This document shows positions 24,492-32,714 of a stretch of 64,000 nt of DNA, piece after piece. Origin of the DNA: Bin87 sp034423595 (GTDB lineage Bacteria > Chloroflexota > Dehalococcoidia > Lucifugimonadales > UBA3495); contig OZ242258.1 in NCBI GenBank assembly GCA_965207025.1, positions 1,240,001 through 1,304,000 of the forward strand, in the 5' to 3' direction. A program made the position numbers and the translations under genes. The notes beneath the pieces are model-generated. The model ran no database searches, was not told where the DNA came from, and was given only the letters and a program-made list of their open reading frames with translations. Position 1 is the stretch's first letter, and the number at the start of each line of letters is the position of its first letter.

Positions 24492-25001
24492 ATGGCCGAA
24501 TTGAGTCCGGTGACGGTGCTGGAGCAGCTGAAGAAAAACGGCGCCACTCACGTGGTGTGGCTGCCCGACAGCGAGACTAATTTCCTGTACGTGCTGATGA
24601 GCGAGGAGCCAAGCCTGGACCTGGTGCCGGTGAGCCGCGAGGGTCACGCCTTTTCCACGGCGGCGGGACTGGCGGCCGGCGGCAAGAAACCGGTAATCCT
24701 GATCCAGAATACCGGCATGATGGAGTCGGGCGACTCCCTGCGCGGCTGGGGCCTGGGCATGAACGTGCCGGTAGTGATGATGGTGGGCTATCGCGGTTGG
24801 ACCCGCCACGGCGTGATCAACGACACGGCGGCGTTCTACACCGAGCGTTTCCTGCACGCTTTCAACATCAACTACTACCTGGTGGAGTCTGACGAGGACG
24901 CCGACCGCATTTCCATCGCCTTCAACGAAGCGCAGCGCGAGAAGCGGCCGGTGGCGGTGCTGGTGGGCGACGAATACCACGGGTTCAACGTCAGCCGTTA
25001 G
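24492..25001 (+). CDS. ThDP-dependent decarboxylase, alpha (PYR-domain) subunit; sulfopyruvate/phosphonopyruvate decarboxylase-like
   Basis: 169 residues, a free-standing PYR-type thiamine diphosphate domain: LKKNGATHVVWLPDSETNFLY, VPVSREGHAFSTAAGLAAGG (the Glu that activates ThDP) and ILIQNTGMMESGDSLRG. The split alpha/beta layout matches ComD/ComE sulfopyruvate decarboxylase. The beta subunit follows 75 bases downstream. Decarboxylates a 3-substituted pyruvate to the aldehyde; which one is not decided by sequence. Confidence 0.85.
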   Translation: MAELSPVTVLEQLKKNGATHVVWLPDSETNFLYVLMSEEPSLDLVPVSREGHAFSTAAGLAAGGKKPVILIQNTGMMESGDSLRGWGLGMNVPVVMMVGYRGWTRHGVINDTAAFYTERFLHAFNINYYLVESDEDADRISIAFNEAQREKRPVAVLVGDEYHGFNVSR

Positions 25002-25008
25002 CCAACAA

Positions 25009-25046
25009 CCCCCTTTCCCTTGACGGTAGAGGGCTGGGGTGAGGGT
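25009..25046. repeat. Decayed REP-like element related to 3928-3966
   Basis: CCCCTTTCCCTTGACGGTAG followed by AGGGCTGGGGTGAGGG keeps the CTxGGGTGAGGG tail of the element at 3928. It lies between the two subunit genes. Confidence 0.55.
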
Positions 25047-25076
25047 GAAAGCCTTTGCTCAAAGGAAGTGACCAAT

Positions 25077-25670
25077 ATGATGAAGACGGCGGAGATGCTG
25101 GAAATCTTCAAACAACACCGTGGCGACGCCGTGGTGATACCCGGGCGCGGCGGCCGCTTCTGGGTGGAACTGAGCGACCAGCCGGACCGTGACCTTCCGT
25201 TGGGGGATCCCGCGATGGGCGGCCACGCCTCTTTCGCGCTGGGCCTGGCGCTGGCGATGCCGGAGCAGCGGGTCGTGCTGTTCGACTCTGAGGGCGACGT
25301 GCTCATGGGCATGGGGGCCCTGCCGACGATTGCCGAAAAGGCTCCGGCCAACCTGTACCACTTCATGCTGGACAACGGCGTGTACGCCACCACCGGCGGG
25401 CAGCCGGTGCCCAACGCCGAGCAGATGGAGTACGAGGTGGTGGCCCAGGGCTGTGGGTACCCGGCGACCTACGCTATCGACAACCTGGAAGATTTCGCCA
25501 GCCAGATCCAGGAGATTCTGGGCCAACCGGGCCCGGTGTTCGTCGCCCTGAAGATCGACCCTGAGATCATCAACGAGCCGATCAACGCCCGGCCCCAGTG
25601 GCAGCGCAAGACCCGCAACCAGGCCGTGGCGGATATGCAGGCGGAGCTTGGAATACAGCCCCCGGCATAA
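25077..25670 (+). CDS. ThDP-dependent decarboxylase, beta (PP-domain) subunit; ComE-like
   Basis: 197 residues from the ATG at 25077 (GGAAG nine bases upstream); an upstream reading would translate the REP-like repeat. PP-domain features: GDPAMGGHASFALGLALAMPEQ, then SEGDVLMGMGALPTIAE and YHFMLDNGVYATTGGQP, i.e. the GD...N magnesium/ThDP diphosphate site with the usual GDG changed to EGD. Pairs with the alpha subunit upstream. Confidence 0.85.
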   Translation: MMKTAEMLEIFKQHRGDAVVIPGRGGRFWVELSDQPDRDLPLGDPAMGGHASFALGLALAMPEQRVVLFDSEGDVLMGMGALPTIAEKAPANLYHFMLDNGVYATTGGQPVPNAEQMEYEVVAQGCGYPATYAIDNLEDFASQIQEILGQPGPVFVALKIDPEIINEPINARPQWQRKTRNQAVADMQAELGIQPPA

Positions 25671-25813
25671 CTGAGCCTCGTCAATTCGTCGAAATCGCAC
25701 GTTCCTGCCGCAGCATACTTTCCGGCGCTTATGCTAGTTTGGCCCCCGACTAAACCGGGCTGTGCCTTACGGCGGCTACCGGCATCCGGAAATCGTGCGG
25801 CAGGATTCTCTAT

Positions 25814-26764
25814 ATGACGACCACGACCACAAGCAACACAACAACCTATCACAGCCTGATTGGCAATGCCCTACAGCTGCTGGGCGTTGGCTTGGGGCCA
25901 TACATAGCCAGCAGGTTGCGCGAAGCCGCCGGTAGAGGGCAGTACACTCCCAACGATGTTGATACTATTGGGGACGTAGCAGGCGACGTGGCAGTGATGT
26001 TGCGGGTGATGGCGACAGGCTGGAACGAGGTGTTCCGCGACCATCTGGGTCCGATCGAGCGGAGCCTGGTATCGGAAATCCGGGAAACCCGGAACCGCTG
26101 GGCGCACATGGACTCCTTTGATGAAGACGACTTGGATCGTGCGCTGGACTCCATTGGACGACTGTTGATTGCTGTGGGCGCTCACGTCGAAGGAGACCGG
26201 GTTGACCGGGCCAAGCACCGACTGCGGCACCGGCGTTACGGCACTGAGCGGACTGCCCCGGCCTCGGCAGGTGATCAAATGGAACCTGTTGCAGCGGCCC
26301 CAGAACCGAAATTCCGCCCAACGGAACCGGCTACGGCGCCACCCGTTCCGGCGCCGGTTACCATGCCCCCCACTCCAGGGGTAGATGGTGGGACACGTGT
26401 GGAGACCCTGGTCAAAGATGGCATATCGTGCCGTCAGCAGGGGAATTTCCAGATGGCGATTGCCAGTTTCGGGAAGGCCATCGCTATCAACCGGGAACAT
26501 CCGGACCCTTGGTACCACCGTGCTCTCACTTGGGGGCACATGGGAGAGTACGAGCGGGCAATCAACGATTTCAACCGGGCGATATCCCTGGATCGGAACT
26601 TTGCCGATGCGTACAACGGACGCGGTTATGCACAGTTTTGCCTGGGGGATGATCCAAAAGCCATCGCAGATTTCGAAGCGGCGGCAGGTCTGGCCCCCGA
26701 TGACGAACTGACGCGCGCTAACCTGGAAATGGCCCAGCGTCGTTGGGCCGAGCGGGGTGGCTAA
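25814..26764 (+). CDS. Swt1-type HEPN domain protein with TPR repeats
   Basis: 316 residues. The N-terminal ~125 residues match the Swt1-like HEPN domain and hold the HEPN R-x4-H motif as RNRWAH in IRETRNRWAHMDSFDEDD. A Pro/Ala-rich linker (about 150-195) leads to two to three TPRs: ISCRQQGNFQMAIASFGKAI, PWYHRALTWGHMGEYERAIN and AYNGRGYAQFCLGDDPKAIA. HEPN domains of this class are often RNases in defence or RNA processing; the TPR part would bind a partner. Its stop codon overlaps the stop of the convergent hydrolase by three bases. No obvious partner gene nearby. Confidence 0.8.
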   Translation: MTTTTTSNTTTYHSLIGNALQLLGVGLGPYIASRLREAAGRGQYTPNDVDTIGDVAGDVAVMLRVMATGWNEVFRDHLGPIERSLVSEIRETRNRWAHMDSFDEDDLDRALDSIGRLLIAVGAHVEGDRVDRAKHRLRHRRYGTERTAPASAGDQMEPVAAAPEPKFRPTEPATAPPVPAPVTMPPTPGVDGGTRVETLVKDGISCRQQGNFQMAIASFGKAIAINREHPDPWYHRALTWGHMGEYERAINDFNRAISLDRNFADAYNGRGYAQFCLGDDPKAIADFEAAAGLAPDDELTRANLEMAQRRWAERGG

Positions 26765-27573
26765 GCCATCTCGCCCAGAAATTCGCGCATCCGGTCAACG
26801 CACCACTCCGGGTAGATCACGTTGACGCCGTGCCCCAAGCCGGGCCACGTTACCAGCCGGCTTTTGGGAATTTCGGAGGCCATAAACTCCTGTTGCTCCA
26901 TGCTGGTGGTCAGGGATTCGTCGCCGGTGAGTAGAAGGGTGGGGACCGTTATGTCCTTAAGGTGGGGGCCAAAATCGAGGCTGTCCAAGTAACTATGCAG
27001 GGCCTGTCCAATTTCGGCGGGTGTCCTGTCCATCTCAGCGATGTACCAGTCCTTGAGACCCTCGGCGGCATGGCGCATGTCGAGGCGGAAATTGATGGTG
27101 GCGGCGGACCAGGCTCCAATGCCGCCCTGCTCCATGGTGGCCAGCCAGCTACCGCCCGGCGTTGCATTCTCCCGTCGGGTCAAACGGCAGGGCGAGTTGC
27201 ACAGCACCAGGGCCCGGCAGCGATCCGGATGGTCATGTGCGAACTGCATGCCCATGATGCCGCCGAAGGACTCGCCAACGTACACCACCCGCTCCGCGCC
27301 GGCATCGTCCAGAATCGCCAGCAGGTCGGCCATCAGCGTATTCAGCGTGGGTTCATAACGGTCAGGGTCGATGGTTGACCGGCCCATGCCGCGCATGTCG
27401 GGGCGGATGACTCGGTACTCGCGGCCCAGCAGGGGAGGCCAGTTGTACCAGAAGTTGCCGTTGCGGGAGAAGCCGTGCTGGAGCACGATGGCATCCGGGG
27501 AGCCTCGCCAGGGGTCGGTGAAGTCGTCAAGGTAGTAGTGCAGTTGGGCGTCGCCTCGCTGGATGGTTGGCAT
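26761..27573 (-). CDS. Alpha/beta-fold hydrolase
   Basis: 270 residues from the ATG at 27573, with GAGGT seven bases upstream; the open frame continues upstream without a site. Nucleophile S102 in VGESFGG, oxyanion LQHGFSRNG, acid near LLLTGDESL, and catalytic His in GLGHGVN. A cytoplasmic esterase, lactonase or C-C hydrolase (3-oxoadipate enol-lactonase-like); substrate unknown. Diverges from the histidine decarboxylase-like gene. Confidence 0.9.
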   Translation of the reverse strand: MPTIQRGDAQLHYYLDDFTDPWRGSPDAIVLQHGFSRNGNFWYNWPPLLGREYRVIRPDMRGMGRSTIDPDRYEPTLNTLMADLLAILDDAGAERVVYVGESFGGIMGMQFAHDHPDRCRALVLCNSPCRLTRRENATPGGSWLATMEQGGIGAWSAATINFRLDMRHAAEGLKDWYIAEMDRTPAEIGQALHSYLDSLDFGPHLKDITVPTLLLTGDESLTTSMEQQEFMASEIPKSRLVTWPGLGHGVNVIYPEWCVDRMREFLGEMA

Positions 27574-27602
27574 GGGTGACCTCGTGCGATTGCGGTTTGG
27601 GC

Positions 27603-27612
27603 TGGTATAGCA
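27603..27612. promoter_or_regulatory. Bidirectional -10 region between hydrolase and decarboxylase genes
   Basis: The palindromic GGTATAGCATACC gives TGCTATACC on the minus strand (31 bases before 27573) and TGGTATAGC on the plus strand (about 70 bases before 27681). Both have the TG of an extended -10 box. -35 boxes are not evident. Confidence 0.4.
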
Positions 27613-27680
27613 TACCCTTGCGAAAGCGGCAATTCGGCTGGATGCCGGTTGGCTGCAACCCAACCCTAGGAACCATACTG

Positions 27681-28829
27681 ATGACCAGCACTCCGGTCCC
27701 CATCGCCGAAGCGGCGCCGGCCGCCCTGTCGCAAACGGAGATCCGTCAACGGTTGGATCGGCTGTTAAGCGACATTGACGACGCCACCCGACAGCAGATT
27801 GGCTATCCGGTGAACCAGGACTTCGACTACTCGGCGCTGCTTCCTTTCCTGGACTATTCAATCAACAACGTCGGCGACCCGTTTTATCCCAGCAATTTCT
27901 GGGGCAACACCCACGAAATCGAGCGAGAGGTCATCGCCACGTTTGCCGGACTGATGCGCATTCCGTCTGAAGAGGCGTGGGGCTATGTAACGTCGGGTGG
28001 CACCGAGGGGAACATGTACGGCTTGTACCTGGCCCGCGAGCTGTTTCCCAACGCGATGTTCTACTTCTCCGAAGAGACTCACTACAGTGTGCTGAAGAAC
28101 GTGCGGGTGTTGAACGCTCGCCACATCATGATCCGGCGCCAGGATAACGGGGAGATCGACTACGATGACCTGGAGGCAATGATACGGGTCAACCGCGACG
28201 TTCCCGCAGTGATAATGGCCAATATAGGCACAACCATGCGCGGCGCAGTCGATGACGTCGGCCGCATCCGCGATATTTTGCGCGATCAGGCGGTGACCAG
28301 TCACTACATTCACGCCGACGCCGCCCTCAGCGGCATGATCCTGCCTTTCGTCGATGATCCGCAGCCACACGGGTTTGACGCCGGTATTGACAGTGTCTCG
28401 ATCAGCGGTCACAAGCTCATCGGCGCGCCGCTGCCCTGCGGCGTTGTGTTGACCAAACGCCCTTACGTGGAACGGGTGGGACGGGCCATCGAGTACGTCG
28501 GTGTTGAAGACACCACCCTGTCCGGCTCGCGCAACGCGCTGGCCCCTCTGATGATATGGTATGCCTTCGCGCAGCGCGGCTACGAGGGTTTTCGGAGCAT
28601 CGTCGCCAGTATGGTGGACACGGCGGAGTACGCGGTTGGGCAGTTCAACGAGCGGGGAATAGCTGCCTGGCGGCATAAGAATTCGGTTACCGTGGTATTT
28701 CCTCGCCCGCGCCAGGAAGTCTTCCGCAAATGGCAGATGGCTCCAGAAGGCGAAATCGCCCACATCATCACCATGCCACACGTAACCCGCGGGATGATTG
28801 ACGAACTGGTCGCCGATTGCGCCGGCTGA
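27681..28829 (+). CDS. hdc: PLP-dependent histidine decarboxylase-like enzyme
   Basis: 382 residues from the ATG at 27681 (AGGAA ten bases upstream). Group II decarboxylase fold: TSGGTEGN at 105-112 (phosphate binding), H134 (ring stacking), HADAA with D213, and the PLP lysine K245 in SISGHKLIGAPLPCG, the last stretch being closest to bacterial histidine decarboxylases. Would make histamine or a related amine in the cytoplasm. A tandem-ACT protein follows 88 bases later, suggesting amino-acid-responsive control, but this is inference. Substrate could also be another amino acid. Confidence 0.82.
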   Translation: MTSTPVPIAEAAPAALSQTEIRQRLDRLLSDIDDATRQQIGYPVNQDFDYSALLPFLDYSINNVGDPFYPSNFWGNTHEIEREVIATFAGLMRIPSEEAWGYVTSGGTEGNMYGLYLARELFPNAMFYFSEETHYSVLKNVRVLNARHIMIRRQDNGEIDYDDLEAMIRVNRDVPAVIMANIGTTMRGAVDDVGRIRDILRDQAVTSHYIHADAALSGMILPFVDDPQPHGFDAGIDSVSISGHKLIGAPLPCGVVLTKRPYVERVGRAIEYVGVEDTTLSGSRNALAPLMIWYAFAQRGYEGFRSIVASMVDTAEYAVGQFNERGIAAWRHKNSVTVVFPRPRQEVFRKWQMAPEGEIAHIITMPHVTRGMIDELVADCAG

Positions 28830-28840
28830 ACCGCACCGCC

Positions 28841-28895
28841 CTTCGACAACCACACGGTGAGCGATCTACTCTCGCTCATGGTGAGCCTGTCGAAC
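28841..28895. repeat. REP-like element with CTTCGACA ends
   Basis: CTTCGACA at 28841 pairs with TGTCGAA at 28888-28894, and GAGCGA pairs with TCGCTC inside, with GGTGAGC on both sides. This resembles the widespread TTCGACAGGCTCAC-type intergenic repeat. It lies between the decarboxylase and ACT genes. Confidence 0.75.
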
Positions 28896-28917
28896 CACGG
28901 AACAGGAGAAAACCGTT

Positions 28918-29328
28918 ATGAGCCAGGTGAACCACGTCAGCCGTATAATCGTGATGGCCCGGGATGAAGTGGGTGTGATCGCCGACATCAGCCAGGCGCT
29001 GGCCGACGAAGGCGTCAACTTGGAATCCATCAACGCACAGGTGGTTGGCGAGGGGGTCACGATTATTTTGACCACCGACCGCAGCGATCGTGCCCTGTAC
29101 ATTCTCAACCAGGCAGGTTTCAAGGCGGTCAGCGACGATGCCCTGGTACTCCGCCTGCCCGATGAGCCGGGCGCTCTTGCCGGTGTTGCTGGCAGCTTGA
29201 AGGACGCCGGCGTCAACATCGAAAGTATGCACATCCTGAGCCGTCAGGCCGGCTATGCAATGATTGCCCTCAAAACCGACAACCGCGCCGAGGCCATGGC
29301 TGCCATCGGCAACGAGGTCATAGTCTGA
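28918..29328 (+). CDS. Tandem ACT-domain protein
   Basis: 136 residues: ACT 1 (SRIIVMARDEVGVIADISQALADEGVNLESI) and ACT 2 (LRLPDEPGALAGVAGSLKDAGVNIESMHIL), quoted in part, nothing else. ACT domains bind amino acids and control enzymes or transcription. AGGAG nine bases before the ATG. Placed after the histidine decarboxylase-like gene and before a REP-like element. Confidence 0.9.
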   Translation: MSQVNHVSRIIVMARDEVGVIADISQALADEGVNLESINAQVVGEGVTIILTTDRSDRALYILNQAGFKAVSDDALVLRLPDEPGALAGVAGSLKDAGVNIESMHILSRQAGYAMIALKTDNRAEAMAAIGNEVIV

Positions 29329-29336
29329 CCTATTCC

Positions 29337-29414
29337 GTCATTCCGGATTTCGCCGGAATCCAGTATTCTTGCGTAACAAAGAGACTTCTTGATTCCCGAA
29401 TTACCGGCAATGAC
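29337..29414. repeat. REP-like element of the ATTCCGG family
   Basis: Begins GTCATTCCGG and ends CCGGCAATGAC, with a hairpin ATTCCGG/CCGGAAT at 29340-29359 and a CCAG tail like the elements at 2041 and 13876. Confidence 0.7.
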
Positions 29415-29441
29415 TAGAAGCAGAGCAAGGGAGGAAACCCG

Positions 29442-30896
29442 ATGCCGGCGCGAACTGGAGCCGAATATATCGCTGGCCTGCGCAACCGAGCGGCCGATAT
29501 CTATATCGGCGGGGAGAAGGTATCCGACGTTACACGGCATCCCGCCTTCGCCGGTGGCTTACAGACGGTAGCCGGCCTGCTGGACATGCAGCACGACCCG
29601 GAGGTGGGCGACGACATGACGTACGCGTCGCCCAGCACCGGCGATCCGGTGGGCCTGTCGTTCATCATGCCTCGAAACGCCGATGACCTGGCCCGGCGAC
29701 GGAAGATGATGCGGAATTGGGCCAAATTTTCATGCGGCATGATGGGGCGCACGCCCGATTTCCTGAACGTAGCAGTTATGTCAATGGCGGCGGCCGCGGA
29801 CTACTCCGGGCAAAACCGGCCTGAGTTCAGGCAAAACATTCTGGACTACTACGAGTACATCCGGGAAAACGACATCGTGATGACGCACACGCTGGTGAAC
29901 TTGCAGCGCAGCCGTTCGGTGGGAGCGACACCCTTTGACGACCGTACCGAAGTAGCGTTGTCGGTGATAAAGGAAACCGACGCCGGCATAGTGGTGCGCG
30001 GCGCGCGGGTACTGGCGACACTGGGGCCACTGTCGGATGAGATCGCGGTGTATCCGGCACGGACGCGGCGAGTGCCGGCCGGCGAGGAGGGCAAGTACGC
30101 ATTCGGTTTCGCCATCCCGTGCAACACCCAGGGCCTCAAGTTCCAGTGCCGGGACACTGTGGACCTGGGACGTTCGCACTTTGACCATCCGGCGGGCAGC
30201 CGGTTTGAAGAGATGGACGCCATCGTGTTTTTCGACGACGTGCTGGTGCCCTGGGAGCGCGTGTTCTTGTACAACGACGTGGCGCTGTGCAACCAGTGGG
30301 GCGAACGCACCAACCGCAATGCCCACACGGGCCACCAGGTGGTGACCAAGAACGTAGTGAAGTGCGAGTTCATGCTGGGCCTGGCGACCCTGATGGTGGA
30401 TACGTTGGGCTCCGGCGACCTGCCGCCCACTCAGCACCTCATCGCCGAAATCATCGAGAACCTGGAGATCACCAAGGCGCTGCTGGCGGCATCAGAGGCG
30501 CAGGCATCCATCGACGAATGGGGCATCTTCTGCCCCGACTATCGGCCTCTACTGGTAGCGCGCAAAAAGATGATCGACATGTACCCTCGCATGGCGGAAA
30601 TCCTGCACCTGCTCGGGTCCAGCAGCCTCATGGCCCTGCCCGCGGAGGCCGACCTGAACGGGCCGCTGGCCGAGGATATTCACCGCTACATGGACACGGA
30701 CACCGCCACCGCCGAGGAACGCATCCGCCTGTTCCACCTGGCCTGGGATGTTTCATGCAGCGCGTTCGGCAGTCGCCAGACGCTGTACGAACGGTATTTC
30801 GGTGGGGACGGCGCGCGCAACGCGGCATTGCTCTATCAGATTTACGACCGGTCTGCTCAACGGCAAATGGTCGAGGAATTTCTTTCGCTGGAGTAG
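29442..30896 (+). CDS. 4-hydroxyphenylacetate 3-monooxygenase (HpaB)-family flavin-dependent oxygenase
   Basis: 484 residues, full length. Features of HpaB/PvcC/AbfD-type enzymes: VTRHPAFAGGLQTVAGLLDMQ, DIVMTHTLVNLQRSRS, FDDVLVPWERVFLYND and EILHLLGSSSLMALP. These use FADH2 delivered by a separate reductase to hydroxylate phenols; dehydratase members exist. No reductase gene is adjacent. GGGAGGAAA ribosome site. Followed six bases later by the MOSC gene. Confidence 0.9.
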   Translation: MPARTGAEYIAGLRNRAADIYIGGEKVSDVTRHPAFAGGLQTVAGLLDMQHDPEVGDDMTYASPSTGDPVGLSFIMPRNADDLARRRKMMRNWAKFSCGMMGRTPDFLNVAVMSMAAAADYSGQNRPEFRQNILDYYEYIRENDIVMTHTLVNLQRSRSVGATPFDDRTEVALSVIKETDAGIVVRGARVLATLGPLSDEIAVYPARTRRVPAGEEGKYAFGFAIPCNTQGLKFQCRDTVDLGRSHFDHPAGSRFEEMDAIVFFDDVLVPWERVFLYNDVALCNQWGERTNRNAHTGHQVVTKNVVKCEFMLGLATLMVDTLGSGDLPPTQHLIAEIIENLEITKALLAASEAQASIDEWGIFCPDYRPLLVARKKMIDMYPRMAEILHLLGSSSLMALPAEADLNGPLAEDIHRYMDTDTATAEERIRLFHLAWDVSCSAFGSRQTLYERYFGGDGARNAALLYQIYDRSAQRQMVEEFLSLE

Positions 30897-30901
30897 CGGA
30901 C

Positions 30902-31705
30902 ATGATTACAGTCGCCGAAATCAACATCGCGCCGGTCAAATCGATGGCGTTGGTTCCCTTGGAATCCGTCAACCTTGAGCTGGGCGGCATCAAGGACGAC
31001 CGGCGTTTTTATTTGGTGAATCAGCACGGGCGGCTCTTGACGCGGCGGCAGGTGGGCAAACTGGCGCAGTTATCGACGTCCTGGGACGCCGGCGCGGAAC
31101 AACTGACCATCCGCTTTCCCGACGGAACCATACTGGAAGGCAAGCCCGAGCTGGACCGACCCGTATGGACGATAGTGTGGGGCAGACGGGTGCGCGGGCG
31201 GGCGTTGCAAGGCGATTGGATGCGGGCCATCAGCGAGTTCTGCGGTCAACCGGCCATGCTGATGATGTCAGACCTTCCGTGCCAGGTTTTTGACGAGTTC
31301 CCGGTGTCGGTGCTATCGCGAGCGTCTGTGGCGCGGTTGTCGGAGGAAATGGGTATGTCTGACGACCAATGCCTCGCCACCGACCGGTTCCGACCGACGC
31401 TGCTGCTGGACGGATGTGAAGCCCACGAAGAGGACGGCTGGATGAACCACACCCTGGCAGTGGGTGATGCCGTGGTCCGCATCCTGGCGCCCGACCCGCG
31501 ATGCGCGATAGTTGACCAGGACCCCATCACCGGGGAGACGGACGCTGACGTCGTGAGGTCCATCCTGGGTTATCGCCCCAATGCGCTGGCGGGCTATTTT
31601 GGGGTGTACGGCATAGTGGAAAAACCTGGCGCAGTGCAGGTAGGGGACACGGTAACCTTGAGGACGGACGTGATGCCAGAGCGGTTTATCGGTTTGCCGG
31701 TATGA
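30902..31705 (+). CDS. MOSC domain protein (mARC-like)
   Basis: 267 residues from the ATG at 30902 (GGAG nine bases upstream); an open extension upstream lies in another frame of the HpaB-like gene. N-terminal MOSC beta-barrel (AEINIAPVKSMALVPLESVNLELGGIKDDR in part) and C-terminal MOSC core with DRFRPTLLLDG and the conserved Cys in PDPRCAIVDQDPITGE. mARC/YcbX-type proteins bind sulfurated molybdopterin through this Cys and reduce N-hydroxylated compounds. No [2Fe-2S] domain is attached. Confidence 0.9.
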   Translation: MITVAEINIAPVKSMALVPLESVNLELGGIKDDRRFYLVNQHGRLLTRRQVGKLAQLSTSWDAGAEQLTIRFPDGTILEGKPELDRPVWTIVWGRRVRGRALQGDWMRAISEFCGQPAMLMMSDLPCQVFDEFPVSVLSRASVARLSEEMGMSDDQCLATDRFRPTLLLDGCEAHEEDGWMNHTLAVGDAVVRILAPDPRCAIVDQDPITGETDADVVRSILGYRPNALAGYFGVYGIVEKPGAVQVGDTVTLRTDVMPERFIGLPV

Positions 31706-31721
31706 GCCTTTAACCCATAGA

Positions 31722-32270
31722 ATGGAGATAACTTCGGGTGCGCCGCTGGGCGCTATTTTGACCCCGAGGGATGGCGGAATCATGCGAATGCCGGGACAAC
31801 GCCGAAGCCAGGAACCTGATGAAGTGGGACAACGGGCCGGGCTGTTCGCCGAGTCCATCAGGGATGGCGACATGGACCTTGCGTGGTCGATGCTATCCAA
31901 GGAAACGCGCGGGATGCGAATGGGCGTGTGGGCCACGCGCCTGAGCATTGACATGCAGATCGCATACCGGGCGGCTTACGACTCCAACCATCCGATGCGT
32001 GCCTCGTTACTGGATGATTTTCGCACCACAGTGCTTAGGTTATGGCCATTGGAAGACCTTACCGACCTGGCCGCGGCGCCGACGCGATACGTTGACGACG
32101 AGCATGCCTTTGTTTTCCTGCCGTTCGGTGTAAAGGATGAAACGGTGGTGCAACATAGCCAATTGATGTCGGGGTTGATGATTCCGATGCTCTACGAAGA
32201 CGCCCATTGGAAGGTGGACCTGCCCGGCTGGCGTTTCCTGGATACGTCGGGTTCCGGCGGGAATGGGTAG
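31722..32270 (+). CDS. Protein of unknown function
   Basis: 182 residues from ATG 31722; internal ATGs at 31782 and 31788 are alternatives. Begins 16 bases after the MOSC gene. Core segments GLFAESIRDGDMDLAWSMLS and WKVDLPGWRFLDTSGSG hint at an NTF2-like or DUF-type fold with no catalytic residues that I can identify. No membrane segments. Its stop is overlapped by the HNH gene. Confidence 0.65.
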   Translation: MEITSGAPLGAILTPRDGGIMRMPGQRRSQEPDEVGQRAGLFAESIRDGDMDLAWSMLSKETRGMRMGVWATRLSIDMQIAYRAAYDSNHPMRASLLDDFRTTVLRLWPLEDLTDLAAAPTRYVDDEHAFVFLPFGVKDETVVQHSQLMSGLMIPMLYEDAHWKVDLPGWRFLDTSGSGGNG

Positions 32271-32661
32271 GAAGCGGAGCCGGACCCGTTCGCGGGGGGC
32301 AAAGGAGGCGCCGGAATCCACTCTGGAAAGACGGACCGCCTCGACCAAAAACGGCTCAATGCCGCGACGGCAGGGGGGCGTGGATGAATCCCGTTGCGCC
32401 CTGTGCGAAAGGGTAGTTGAACGCTTTACGGTACACCACCTGGTGCCGCGCGCTCGAGGCGGGAATCACGGTCCCACGGCGCGGCTTTGCTCCACCTGCC
32501 ACCGCCAGGTTCACGCAATGTTTTCCGAGACAACGCTGGCGGAGGATCTGTACAGCGTGGAGTTGTTGCGGGCCAATCCCCGCGTTGCATCATTTTTGAA
32601 CTGGATGCGTAAACAGCGAGGGGCAGCTTTCAGAGTTCGGAGGGCGCGGGAGCGAGGATAA
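32263..32661 (+). CDS. HNH endonuclease family protein
   Basis: 132 residues, overlapping the previous gene by eight bases. A very basic N-terminus (GRKRSRTRSRG) precedes the HNH zinc site: C45-x2-C48, then HHLVPRARGGNH (H58/H59) and LCSTCHRQVHAMF (C76-x2-C79, H83). Small free-standing HNH proteins are nickases or nonspecific nucleases, sometimes linked to repair or mobile elements. No phage genes are nearby. Confidence 0.85.
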   Translation: MGRKRSRTRSRGAKEAPESTLERRTASTKNGSMPRRQGGVDESRCALCERVVERFTVHHLVPRARGGNHGPTARLCSTCHRQVHAMFSETTLAEDLYSVELLRANPRVASFLNWMRKQRGAAFRVRRARERG

Positions 32662-32714
32662 ACCAAAGGTCAACCGTGATAAGATGCAGTGTGAACTTTG
32701 CTGGGATTGATGCT

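Noticed and set aside
27858..28853. 331-residue minus-strand open frame
   Set aside because: Antisense to the decarboxylase with full PLP motifs; no family features.
30287..30901. Upstream extension of the MOSC gene
   Set aside because: Overlaps the HpaB-like gene in another frame, has no family sequence, and the MOSC domain begins at 30902 with its own ribosome site.
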